From: Tupaia tana
Taxonomy: Eukaryota > Chordata > Mammalia > Scandentia > Tupaiidae
NCBI GenBank assembly: GCA_026018925.1
Contig: JAKSZU010000012.1
Location: forward strand, 28,571,814-28,635,813
Direction: 5' to 3'
DNA length: 64,000 bases
In this document: positions 36,237 through 48,841 of the stretch, piece by piece
Layout: every line of letters starts with the position of its first letter
How positions within the stretch are numbered: position 1 is the first letter of the stretch
Program-made: the position numbers and the translations under genes
Notes under the pieces: generated by a model
Databases searched by the model: none
What the model was told of the DNA's origin: nothing
What the model saw: only the letters and a program-made list of their open reading frames with translations

Positions 36237-36859
36237 CCTACACAGTAATTTTTTTAAAAACTATCAATAAATCCAAAAACTTGGAAGGACTTCAAGGGAA
36301 TTCGGCTGAGGGAAATAAAGCAAGCCTTGGATGTTTACATGATGTTATGAGTCCACTGATACAACATTCTTGAAATAGTAAAATGTAAAGTTGGAGAGCC
36401 AATTAGTGGTTTCCAGAGATTAAGGATAGGAAGAGAGAGAGGTGGATAAAAGTTATAAAAGAACAATATTAGAGAAACTTGTGGCAATAAAAAAATCTAT
36501 AAATTGTGCTTTGGTATACAAATCTACACATATGGTAAAACTGCATAGAAATACACACACAGCACACGTAGGCAAATGAGTACATGTACAGTTGTTGAAC
36601 TCTAAATAAGATACGTGCATTGTACCAGTGTCAATTTTTGGTTTTTATATTTTATTATAATTACACCAGAAGTTACCATTAGGGAAAGTGAGGTGAAGGA
36701 TACACAGGTCCACCCTGTTTTTGTTTCTAGTTTTGTTTTGCAACTTCTGTTCGACCTATAATTATTTCAAAATAAGAAGGTTTTAAAAAGAAAAATAAAG
36801 ATAAAATAAAATCCTTTTAAGAAAGATAAGTGAAAAATAACAAAAATTATAACAATAGC

Positions 36860-37050
36860 AGCTTATGTAGAAAATCCTTACTACATGCCAGAAACCATTT
36901 GGAGCACTTTGCAGATAATAACATGCAATAATGTGATCCTCAGACGAACTCTATAATGCTGATGAAATAATCCTCATCGATGGGAATTTAAAAGCTAAAG
37001 TAGAGAAATTGATGTGAACAATATTCAAATCATAGCCTTAGGAAACTTTC
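36860..37050 (+). mobile_element. MIR (ancient tRNA-derived SINE)
   Basis: CTTACTACATGCCAGAAACC, GGAGCACTTTGCAGATAATAAC, TGATCCTCAGACGAACTC and GGAATTTAAAAGCTAAAGT follow the MIR core order I remember. Confidence 0.75.
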
Positions 37051-37216
37051 TTAAGATTAACCAGTCCAAAAAAGACAAAGTAAAAAATAAATATATATTA
37101 ATATTTAAGTCCATTTATTTAAATATTACATTTAAAGGGAAAATATATTTTAAATAAATATGAGGTATATATCATCACTGATAAAAATAATAATAGAAAA
37201 GAACAACATGGCACTT

Positions 37217-37398
37217 TTTTAACTATTTATTTAATTTTATTTGTTATTACCATTATTTTTTAATTTTGCTATAGAGCACATGCAGTCACCAGAGAGAGAC
37301 AGAAAAAGAGAAAAAGCAAGCCACCAGATCCAAAACTCAAACCATGGTAGACCATGTGGGAGTCTTGTGCCCCAACTACCATGCTACCTGCTGGCTCC
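37217..37398 (-). mobile_element. tRNA-derived SINE, short form
   Basis: TTTTGCTATAGAGCACATGC, AGAGAAAAAGCAAGCCACC, GTGGGAGTC, CTACCTGCTGGCTCC; lacks the usual body. Confidence 0.85.
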
Positions 37399-37403
37399 AA
37401 GAT

Positions 37404-37655
37404 AGCACTTTTTAAAAATTATTGGTAGAGGCCATGTGCACTGATCAGAAAGAGAGGTGGACTGAGATGTAGAAAGTTACCTTGATGGGGTGTGGTCACA
37501 CAGCAATCCCTTCACCATTTCTCCATCACTCTAGCATTCAGAGCATGCACCCACATACTGCTGGCTTACTTTGGAAGCCTCCAGGGGAACTAGATCTGCA
37601 GTTGGCCCTGTGGTATTCAGCTCTCTTAACAAGTGCTATAGGGCTAGCACCAACA
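37404..37655 (-). mobile_element. tRNA-derived SINE, diverged
   Basis: CACACAGCAATCCCTTCACC, TTTCTCCATCACTCTAGC, GCAGTTGGCCCTGTGG; reverse copy. Confidence 0.7.
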
Positions 37656-37699
37656 TACACTTTTAAGAGTAAAATAGACAATGACAGGAACAACCAGAT

Positions 37700-37890
37700 C
37701 ATCTAGTAGCCCAGAACACAGATTTGGAAGGTAAAAAGGAAATGGGCTTGTTCCTACCTCCACCAACTACCTTAACAGAGTTTTCATTTCCTTGACTGTA
37801 ATATATGACTCATGGAGCTGCAACTTGTTAAATGATTACTATCTGTACTTCACAAGGTGAAATATGACTATCCAATAAGTGCCCAATTTC
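37700..37890 (-). mobile_element. Possible MIR fragment
   Basis: AGAGTTTTCATTTCCTTGAC and ATAAGTGCCC recall MIR, but the match is weak and the strand is a guess. Confidence 0.35.
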
Positions 37891-38013
37891 AATAGCAATT
37901 AAAAAATACCAATAAAACTTGCAATGAAATATTCTTGGCCTTTCCAATGGCAACAATGTTTAAAAATGAAAATGTCCATTTCCCTTGTCAGTATATTAAA
38001 ATATGTTTTCTCA

Positions 38014-38247
38014 GGGCCAGCAGATGGTGTAATGGTTATGTCGCTGGACCATGGTTCAAGTCCTGGACCTGGCAGCTTAAAACTCATGTCGGGCACGTGT
38101 GCGTGCATGCCCAAAATCCCTAGAGGAGAATGGAAGAGAAAGGACTGTGGCATAGCCATCTTCCTGGAAAGTGGTTTCTCACTTTCTGTTTCTCTGTCTC
38201 TCTGGCATGCACATGTGTCCTACTGCAAAAATCTCTCAAAAGTAAAA
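38014..38247 (+). mobile_element. tRNA-derived SINE with head deletion
   Basis: GGGCCAGCAGATGGTGTAATGG; about 15 bases between the A- and B-box regions are missing (GCTGGACCATGGTTC). Duplication ATGTTTTCTCA at 38003-38013 and 38248-38258. Confidence 0.9.
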
Positions 38248-38289
38248 TGTTTTCTCATATACTGTTCACATGAGAGCAGATTACATATT

Positions 38290-38476
38290 TTTAAAGAATT
38301 ATTTATTTTTCAATTTTCTTTATTCATTTGTTTTAATTTGACCAGAGAGACACAGAGAGAGAGAGAGAAAGAGAGAAAGGGAAAGTGAGAAAGCAAGCTG
38401 CTAGGTTCAGGACTCGAACCACAGTCAACTATATGGGAGTCCAGGGCCTCAACCACTACACCACCTGCCAGTCCCA
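38290..38476 (-). mobile_element. tRNA-derived SINE, short form
   Basis: GACCAGAGAGACACAGAGAG, GAAAGCAAGCTGCTAGG, ACTATATGGGAGTCCAGGGC, CTGCCAGTCCC. Duplication ATTACATATT at 38280-38289 and 38477-38486. Confidence 0.88.
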
Positions 38477-38680
38477 ATTACATATTATTTTTAAGTAAAG
38501 TTTTATGGGATTCATCAAAAATCTAAAATCTAAATTCTAGGAATCTATCATCAAAATAAAAGATAAACAATTAAAGTTTATGTACAAAAATGTTCATAAC
38601 ACTGTAGTTTATAATAGTTACAGCCATATATAAAATCTTAAAAGGTACTGTTTTCACCACATATTATAAAATAAACATAT

Positions 38681-38811
38681 GAGAGGTCTTCAAAAACTTC
38701 ACAAATAAAATGATTGTTATGAAAAAACTATGCATGGATTTCAGAATTTTTTGCCAAAATAAACTCACACTATAATTCCATTTTTCCATAAACTTTTTAA
38801 AGTTCTCTCAT
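38681..38811 (-). mobile_element. MITE-like element with inverted ends
   Basis: GAGAGGTCTTCAAAAACTTC at one end and AACTTTTTAAAGTTCTCTC at the other; same family as 8261. Confidence 0.6.
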
Positions 38812-39389
38812 AAGTATGTATTTGTGTATATATATATTTGTGTATATGCTCGTATTTTTCAGATAGGTACATGAATAGATAGCTATAGATAGTTGGAGAT
38901 ACAAACACAAATGCAAATGTCGATTCAGATTTAGATGCTAATACAGATATAGATATATAAGAATACAAACACAGATATGCATTATAGATATTAACTTTTT
39001 TCCTTTTTTGCTGACACTCTAGTATTTCTCAGCTTATTGACTTGTTTGTTTAAAACACATTTATTTATTTTAATCGACAAATCAAAATCATGTATATTTG
39101 TTACGTGCAACAGAATGTTCAGAAATATATATACATTCTGGAATAACCAAGTGCTAATTAACATTCGCATTGCTTCACATACTTTTTTCCCCAGGTGAAA
39201 ACACTTCAAATGTACTCTCTTAGCAATTTTCAAGACTATAGCACATTATCATCTTTACTTGCCATGTTGCACTATAGATCTCTTAAACTTAGTCCTCCTG
39301 CCTGACTGAGATTTTGTACCTTTTGAGCAACATTTCCCCATATATCCCTCCAGGCCCTGATAACCAGCATTTGACCCCTTACTTCTACA

Positions 39390-39517
39390 AAGGGAATTCA
39401 AAATGTTAAATAAGAAAATAGAACTAAAGTATAAGTTTATTTCATGCAAAAGTTTTTTAAAATGCATGCAGTTTTTCCATTAAACATGTTTTCTGTGAAC
39501 TTTTTAAAGATCTCTTG
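39390..39517 (+). mobile_element. MITE-like element, diverged
   Basis: AAGGGAATTCAAAATGTTAAA ... GTGAACTTTTTAAAGATCTC; core AATGCATGCAGTTTTTCCATT as in the copy at 8261. Confidence 0.5.
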
Positions 39518-39639
39518 TAAACCACATTTTTTTATCCAGTCACCTATTGATGAACCCTTAGGTCATTCCATTTCTTGACTTTTATGACTAATGCTACAAT
39601 AAGCATGGAATTAAATATATCTCTCTGACATACTGATTC

Positions 39640-39726
39640 ATTTCATTTCATTCATTTGAATTTCATTTTATTCATTTGATTCACTCATTTCATTTCATTC
39701 ATTTGATTCATTCATTTCATTTCCTT
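39640..39726. repeat. ATTC-rich simple repeat
   Basis: Irregular repeats of CATTTCATTCATTTGATT within the old L1 sequence. Confidence 0.85.
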
Positions 39727-39931
39727 TGGATACAGACACTCACACATTAACAATAAATAGCTTGAAGACTGCCAATTAGCTTATCAATGACTTCTTCCTT
39801 TGTTTTTTCATAATTTCTAATTTTTTCTAAAGTAAATAGTACTTATAAATAAAATAAGTATTTTTAAAGGAAATACTGACATGTCACTTTTCCTGTAGGG
39901 GAAATAGCAAATAAAAAATATCTTACCACAA

Positions 39932-40059
39932 CCCAAACCATTGAGTAAGGGTCGTGAAGATTCCAGAACCATAAAATAGGATAACAATGCAGACATAGGA
40001 GCCACATGTATTGAGAGCTTTACCACGAGCATCTTGGGAAGGCATGCTGAAGATAGCAC
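39932..40059 (-). pseudogene. OR52B4-like gene fragment (TM5/6 to EL3 region)
   Basis: A gap-free 128-bp match to gene 4 at 42432-42559 with 9 differences by my count (about 93% identity). It encodes roughly AIFSMPSQDARGKALNTCGS to IFTTLTQWFG and then stops matching on both sides. No poly(A) tail or target duplication is visible, so a small DNA-level duplication or the remnant of a decayed gene is likelier than retroposition. The neighbouring 40061-40398 does not read as OR sequence. Confidence 0.85.
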
Positions 40060-40398
40060 TGATTAGGCAAAGTGTCACAGAGGAGACAACATGAGAATCA
40101 AATCTGTATGGACAAAGAAGAGTTTTAAAACAAGTCAAGGGATAGTATTCCAGACAAAGCAGAAATACATGAGGCTGTAGCATGACCTGGGAGGGGGAAG
40201 GAGTTCATAGCCTTGTGTGTCCATAGGTCAGATTGCTCAGCAAGTGATATGGGACATGTTGCTGTAAAGGAAGTCAGGAACCAAGACACTGAAGCTTTGA
40301 ATATCTTGCTAAGGAAGAAAACCTTGAAAAGCACAGTCTGATGCTGAGATTGGAGGAATTTCCCTTCCTTAGCTTTCCCCAGCACACACCACCTCTTC

Positions 40399-40413
40399 AG
40401 AAACTACATTAGG
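40399..40413. repeat. Target-site duplication, left, SFR1 retrocopy
   Basis: AGAAACTACATTAGG, repeated exactly at 41674-41688 beyond the A-rich tail. It marks the L1-type integration site. Confidence 0.9.
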
Positions 40414-41673
40414 GCCCTCGCGGTCCCGCCCCCTGGCAGGGTTGGTTTACGGCTGGCCTGTCGCTGCGAGGGCTTTCGGCACCCTGTGGGCATGGCGGGG
40501 GAAGAGGTAAACTAAGATTTCATTTTCAAGATGGAAAGTCCTTCAGACCCACCTGTGATTTTACCTGGCACGCCACAGGCCTGTGTGGATCCACCCTCAC
40601 CCCATACAAATAGTTCACGAAAACAACCTATGAGTGCCACACTTAGAGAAAAATTAAGGAAAACAAGGTCTTCATTTAATTCCCACTACAGTGTGGTAAA
40701 GCGTCTTAAAGTAGAGAATGAAGAAAGTGGTCAGACCTTTTCAGAGAAACCAGCATCTTCAATGGAAGATAATTGTTTGGAATTTCAAGAAAGTTTTAAA
40801 CACATAGATAGTGAATTTGAAGAAAATGCACATTTGAAAAATGCCTTCAAGATTATCAGTACATGTGAATCAAAATCACTTGATACAGATGCATTCCAAA
40901 ATAATATTTTGAAGGAGAGTTGTTCTAAACAAGCATTAGATGAAGAAAAAGCAAAATTGGTGAAGCAGATTCAGGAGGCTAAAACTAGTCAAAATGTATA
41001 GATCAAAGAATGACCTGTCTCAATTACAGTTGTTAATAAAGAAGTGGAGAAGCTGTAGCCAGCTGTTGCTTTATGAGTTGCAGTCAGCTATGTCTGAAGA
41101 GAACAAGAAACTAAGCCTAACTCAACTGATAGACCATTATGGGTTAGATGATAAATTGCTACACTATAACAGAAGTGAAGAAGAATTTGTTAGTTTTTAG
41201 TTCATAAGTTTTTCTCCAGAATATCTTTAAGATTGACAACTTAATTAAGAGATACACATTTTAGAGGGAAGATACCTATTAGGGCTTAAAGGAAGGTAAC
41301 CTGATAGACATGATTTTAGGGCACATTTACACAAACTCAGTTCTAAACGGAAACAATATTTTGGATAGATTTGCCAAAAAAAACTTGATGTTTATAGAAA
41401 TGTAACAACAATTGAACTATGTTTAAAACATTATTTGGACAATTCTGAAAACCAGTTTTAATATATTTCTTTGTTTTTCATGTTGAAAAGTTTTATTTTA
41501 AATGTTAAAAATCGTCCAATCTGGTGAATGTCTAAACCTAAACTGGTCTAAAATATGCTTGCCTCTCTGAGTTTATGAACCATGTTTCCATTCATTTACC
41601 ACATGTTTCCATCTGGTGATCTAGCAGGTAATTAAACTGATAATGTCTGAAGTTAAAACAAAAAGAAAAGAAA
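40414..41673 (+). pseudogene. SFR1: Processed retrocopy of SFR1 (SWI5-dependent homologous recombination repair protein 1)
   Basis: Intronless copy of SFR1, whose product with SWI5 stimulates RAD51/DMC1 strand exchange. The open frame from 40531 reads [12 protein letters not shown], and a second frame from 40994 reads [18 protein letters not shown] to RSEEEFVSF; both match remembered human SFR1. Two lesions are visible. The native ATG at 40492 is followed by a stop at codon 8 (TAA where I recall CAA). A deletion near 40974-40984 (about 20 nt if memory of the parent is right) shifts the frame before MYRSKND, so the first frame ends in SQNV. The copy keeps a GC-rich 5' UTR from 40414, an A-rich tail (41655-41673) and an exact 15-bp target duplication, AGAAACTACATTAGG, at 40399-40413 and 41674-41688. 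Function is unlikely. Confidence 0.93.
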
Positions 41674-41688
41674 AGAAACTACATTAGG
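41674..41688. repeat. Target-site duplication, right, SFR1 retrocopy
   Basis: Exact partner of 40399-40413. With it, the SFR1 insert is bounded at base level. Confidence 0.9.
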
Positions 41689-42287
41689 ATTTTCCCAACA
41701 CAGAGAGGTCTGCCTCAGTCTCTTAAAGGGTTGTTCTGCAAAATATGAATCACACAATTCATTTACATTCCTTTATTACAGACATGCACATTGATGGGGT
41801 CTATATCCCATAGTATAATATTATGGGAATAACTGCAAATTCTAGGAATCACTGATTCTAAGCATGAAATTAGAATAAAAGACAAAGAAGTGGAGGTTTG
41901 TATGTGATGGTCCAAGAATATCTGAAGATGCCTCAGAGCTTAAGAAACTTGGTATAGAACAGCTGAGCAAATTCTCAGGCCAGAGCACTGTTCTCACTTC
42001 ATCTACTTCCATAATTGTGTTAGTGTCATAAAGATACATGACTTCTGGAAATCGATCCACCCTGTCCTAGGCTCTTTGTAGGAGACAGTTTGCTCAGGCA
42101 AACCTAGCACTGCTTTCTCAGGGTGTTTTGACAGCAGATGTATATTTTGGTATCTCCCTGTGAATTTGATCAAAGGATTAAACTCATCAAGTTATTTCCT
42201 AGTGTTTTACCAGACTCTTCCCACGATCACTTCCATAGATCACTTCACTGGTAGCTAGAGATTCTAAACACTGATTGTATTCCAAAA
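41689..42287. other. 3' flank of OR gene 4, nothing further recognised
   Basis: Non-repetitive sequence between the SFR1 retrocopy and the OR stop codon. No gene seen. Confidence 0.45.
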
Positions 42288-43232
42288 TTATTTATGCTTT
42301 GGGAAAAATACATGAGCTACCCGCTCCCGGATTTGCTTGGTTTTGATGCCATAAATGATGGGATTCAGCATAGGTGGAATCAGAATGTTGACATTAGCCA
42401 GCAAGATGTGGATATGAGGTGGAATGTGGCGCCCAAACCGTTGAGTAAGGGTTGTGAAGATTCCAGGACCATAAAATAGGATGATGATGCAGACATGGGA
42501 GCCACATGTATTGAGAGCTTTACGGCGAGCATCTTGGGAAGGCATGCTGAAGATAGCACGGAGAATCAACACATACGAAATGAAAATTGGCACAACGTCT
42601 AAGACTAAGATAGACAGTAGGACAAAAACCCCATACCAGATGTTGACTCGAATGTCATTACAAGCATATTTGGCCAAGCCAATGTGTACACAAAAGGTGT
42701 GTGGAATAATATTATTGTGGCAGAAAGTCAATCGTTTCAAAAGAAATATTATAGGAAAAACAGTACAAAAACTTTTGAGAAAAATGGTCACACCAATTTT
42801 CCCAATCCGTGTGTATGTAAGGATAGTGGTATACCTCAGAGGGTAGCAAATGGCAATGTAGCGGTCAAATGCCATCACCAGCAGGATCCCGGACTCAAAC
42901 AAGAAAGTGCAGTGGATCATAAAGAACTGAGTGATGCAACGATCCAGGGAGATCTCCCCAGCATGGAACCAGAAGATGGCCAGGGCCTGAGGTACTGTGG
43001 ATGTAGAAAGGACAACGTCTGCTCCAGCCAGCATGCAGAGGAAGAGGTACATGGGCTCATGGAGGCTGCGCTTTGTGAGGATGATGAAGATGAGCAGGCT
43101 GTTCCCAAGCAGAGTGATGATGTAGGAAATGAAGAAGGGGATGGAAACCCACACATGCTGGTCCTCTAGGCCAGGGATGCCCAACAAGTGGAAGACAGTG
43201 TGGCTAACACCAGTGTGATTTAAGGTAAGCAT
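42288..43232 (-). CDS. OR52B4: Olfactory receptor, class I, OR52B4-like (gene 4)
   Basis: Intact 314-aa odorant receptor starting MLTLNHTGVSH. It shows the TM1 GN motif, LHEPMYLFLCMLAGAD, Cys in EL1 (SLDRCITQ), MAFDRYIAICYPLRY, KALNTCGSH and LNPIIYGIKTKQIRE. The chosen ATG aligns with the starts of genes 1 and 2. Another in-frame ATG lies 15 bases upstream (43247), and a candidate acceptor (CTGTGAACAG) lies near 43263. Residues AKYACNDIRVNIWYG and FTTLTQRFGRHIPPHIHI are close to what I recall of human OR52B4. The upstream flank near the acceptor still resembles genes 2 and 3, but the mini-mariner they share is absent. A 128-bp piece of this gene, or a near copy, lies at 39932-40059. Confidence 0.95.
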   Translation of the reverse strand: MLTLNHTGVSHTVFHLLGIPGLEDQHVWVSIPFFISYIITLLGNSLLIFIILTKRSLHEPMYLFLCMLAGADVVLSTSTVPQALAIFWFHAGEISLDRCITQFFMIHCTFLFESGILLVMAFDRYIAICYPLRYTTILTYTRIGKIGVTIFLKSFCTVFPIIFLLKRLTFCHNNIIPHTFCVHIGLAKYACNDIRVNIWYGVFVLLSILVLDVVPIFISYVLILRAIFSMPSQDARRKALNTCGSHVCIIILFYGPGIFTTLTQRFGRHIPPHIHILLANVNILIPPMLNPIIYGIKTKQIRERVAHVFFPKHK

Positions 43233-43469
43233 AACTAGGGAGACCATGAGATACCTCACCTCCTGTTCACAGATAACAGAAGAAAATACATATTTCTTGT
43301 AATATTTTCTGTACTGTCACTGGGAGCTTTTGGCATATTCCACATTCTTCATCTTCTCTGAACATGAAAATAATAGAAAACATACAAAGGTAAATAGGGT
43401 AAATAAGATATATGTGTTCTCAGCCCTCGAGGAGTGAGCATCTAATTAAAATCTCATTAAAAGATAGAC

Positions 43470-43710
43470 CTATTAGGTCCAGCAAGTAGAGTGGTGGTTT
43501 AGATGCTAGACTCTCACATGGCCGACCATAGTTTGAGCCCTGGACCTGGCTGCTTGAAAAATCATACTTGTGTATGCCCAAAACCCTAGGAGGAGAGTGG
43601 GAGAAAAGGGATTGCAGAGGGCCATTCCTCCCCAGAGGGTGATTTCTCACTTTCCCTCTCACTGTCTCTCTCTATCTCTCTGGTGAGTACACTCACCCTA
43701 TGGTAAAAAC

Positions 43711-43712
<2 letters not shown>
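43470..43712 (+). mobile_element. tRNA-derived SINE
   Basis: GGTCCAGCAAGTAGAGTGGTGG to CCCTATGGTAAAAACC; the tail becomes a (TA)n microsatellite. Confidence 0.88.
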
Positions 43713-46837
<3,125 letters not shown>

Positions 46838-46898
46838 CATATTTTATATATATATATATATATAAATGTGTGTGTGTGTGTGTATATATATATATGTG

Positions 46899-46968
<70 letters not shown>
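46838..46968. repeat. (TA)n/(TG)n compound microsatellite
   Basis: Three TA blocks separated by two TG blocks. Confidence 0.95.
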
Positions 46969-46970
<2 letters not shown>

Positions 46971-46973
46971 TTA

Positions 46974-47013
46974 GCATAGAAAAATACATCATGACTTTCC
47001 AGACAACCTAATA
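46974..47013 (+). mobile_element. Half of a mini-mariner (MITE)
   Basis: GCATAGAAAAATACATCATG and ACTTTCCAGACAACCTAATA: the right arm only. The left arm may have been lost in the adjoining microsatellite. Confidence 0.7.
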
Positions 47014-47093
47014 TATTATTCTAGCTTTGCCATCCACAGCTTATGCTCCTTTAAATAATATTATTGATTTTTTTGTTAAGTTAATAACTTTAT

Positions 47094-47207
47094 AAAATCA
47101 ATGAGATTTTCCGGGACTAGCAGATGGCTTAATGGTTGTGTCACTGGACTTCCACATAGCTGACTGCAGTTTGAGTCCTGGACCCAGCGGCTTAAAACTC
47201 ACACTGG
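47094..47207 (+). mobile_element. Left half of a split tRNA-derived SINE (host of the nested stack)
   Basis: The SINE head starts at 47113 (GGGACTAGCAG), with A and B box-like segments, and runs to CTCACACTGG, where L1 sequence begins. AAAATCAATGAGATTT at 47094-47109 is its target duplication and recurs at 59976-59991. The other half is at 59816-59975. Confidence 0.9.
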
Positions 47208-47530
47208 GGATCTGGATACTGCTTCAAGGGAACACTTTGCTGGACATCAGGCTGCCTGTGGCTGCAGGGTCTAACAGCTGGGATACATGGCCCAGCCCCT
47301 TACCCACTTGCCTTTGGACTTCAGGTTTGTGTCTTGGGACTTTAAGACAAACTTGTGCCCCTCCCAGTCCCATCCAGATATTGGTTCAAGCCAACAGCCT
47401 TGCCAGACACCAGGCTGCCTGTGACTGCAGAGTCCAACAGCCAGGATCCATGGCTCATACCCTCCTCCACTCACCTTTGAACTCTCAGGACATCCGTGTT
47501 TTGGATAGTGGGCCACGTGATCTTTTCTAT
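47208..47530 (+). repeat. Tandem 5'-UTR repeat units of L1 alpha
   Basis: Two related units of about 163 bp. Each contains a version of CAGGCTGCCTGTG and TCCAACAGCCAGGATCCATGG (first unit near 47248, second near 47410). Monomeric 5' UTRs of this kind carry promoter activity in some mammalian L1 families; that role is inferred here. Confidence 0.6.
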
Positions 47531-47742
47531 GCTCCTGAGTTGAAGCTCAGCAGCTCAGTTTCAGGAACACCTGTTCTTTAGAAACAGGGAGGACTTTGGT
47601 TACCCAGGAGCAGTGACGACAGTGTGCTGGTGAGCAACAGGAAAGCAGAGCAGAAGAGAGTTCACCAATTTTCTACTCCTACAAACCTTTGAGCATTTAG
47701 AGATACCTTGAATAATTTAAGAAGGAACATATAGATCACCAG

Positions 47743-48703
47743 ATGACTTGGAATAATCACAGAAGCACAAGAAATATGAGCAACCAACAAAATATCTCTC
47801 CTCAAGGAAAAACATCAATTCCACATCACCTGCAGACAACACAATGGAAGTTGTGCAAAATGTCACATAAGCAATTAAGAATATTTATAGTGAGCAAACT
47901 AAATGAGATGCAAGAGAAAAGAGACAATGAGCTCTAGGTGAAGAAGTCTTTTCACGATTTGAAAGAAGAAATAGACACCATAAAAAAGAATCAAACGGAA
48001 TTGTTAGGGATGAAGAATGTGATACAGGAAATTAAAACCCCCCTCAAAAGTATTAAAAGTAGATTAGATCATACAGAAGATTGAATCTCAAATGTAGAAG
48101 ACACAACCACTGACCTAGAAAAAGTATCAAAAAGACTGAGAAAACAACCAAGAAAAATGAGGATAATATATGAGAAATACTAGGTACCATAAAGTGTCCC
48201 AACATTCAGATAACTGGTATTCCAGAAGAGGAAGAAAATAACAAGGGCGTTGTTAATTTGTGTCATGAAATCCAGGAAGAAAATTTTCCAAACCTAGAGA
48301 GGCATTCAAATATCCAGACCCAAGAAATACATAGCACCCCAAATAGAATCCACCTAAAAAGACCCTCTCCAGGGCACATCATAGCCAGACTGGCCAAAAC
48401 CCCAGACAAAGACAAGATACTAAAAGAGGGAAATGTCAAGTTACTTACAAAGGTTATTACATTAAGCTATCATTGGACCTCTGATCAGAAACAAGGCGAG
48501 CAGGAAAAGAACAAGGAAATATAGTCAAAATGTTAAATGAAAAACAATTTCAACCAAAAATGCAATACCCAGCAAGATTATTCTTCATATGGGGAAAAAG
48601 ATTTTAAAAAAACATACTCGGATAAACAAAACCTGAAAGAATTTATCAACTCTAGACCAGCTCTTCAAGAGGTTCTGAAGGGAGTACTAAACCAGGTAAA
48701 CTA
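47743..48703 (+). pseudogene. L1 alpha ORF1 (RNA-binding protein), broken
   Basis: The start MTWNNHRSTRNMSNQQ is open to a stop at about 47935. Later pieces read as L1 ORF1 in shifted frames: EIKTPLKSIKSRLDH, CHEIQEENFPNLERHSNIQ, HIIARLAKTPDKDKIL and a tail ending EVLKGVLNQVN. Domain order would be coiled coil, RRM-like, C-terminal domain. Several stops and frameshifts make it non-functional. Confidence 0.85.
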
Positions 48704-48825
48704 AAAAGTCCAACAGACAGTTATAAGAGAACAAAAGAACAACAAAGAAAATGGCTCACTTAATGATAGAAACAGGTCCAGAAATATCGATAATAACATG
48801 GAATAATGGATTAAATTCTCCAATT

Positions 48826-48841
48826 AAGAGACACAGATTGG
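48826..48841. repeat. Target-site duplication, left, CAPZA2 retrocopy
   Basis: AAGAGACACAGATTGG, identical to 51487-51502. These bases are the L1 ORF2 codons for KRHRL, so L1 coding sequence resumes exactly after the second copy. Confidence 0.95.

Larger units (their letters stand above)
34950..36790 (+). mobile_element. Old L1 fragment, sense, broken by two SINEs
   Basis: CAGAAAATGGGCAAAAATCATG, TAGCCAGTAAAGAAATGCAAATT, GAAACTGGATCACCC and GTAAAATGGTACATCTACC are typical of an older L1 3' half. Limits are approximate. Confidence 0.65.
39030..39760 (-). mobile_element. Old L1 3'-end fragments, antisense
   Basis: AATCATGTATATTTGTTACG, TAATTAACATTCGCATTGC, then CACCTATTGATGAACCCTTAGG. A MITE-like element interrupts near 39390. 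Confidence 0.55.

Noticed and set aside
42288..43259. A 323-aa form of OR gene 4 beginning MRYLMVSL
   Set aside because: The first codon is GTG; the ATG at 43232 aligns with the paralogues.
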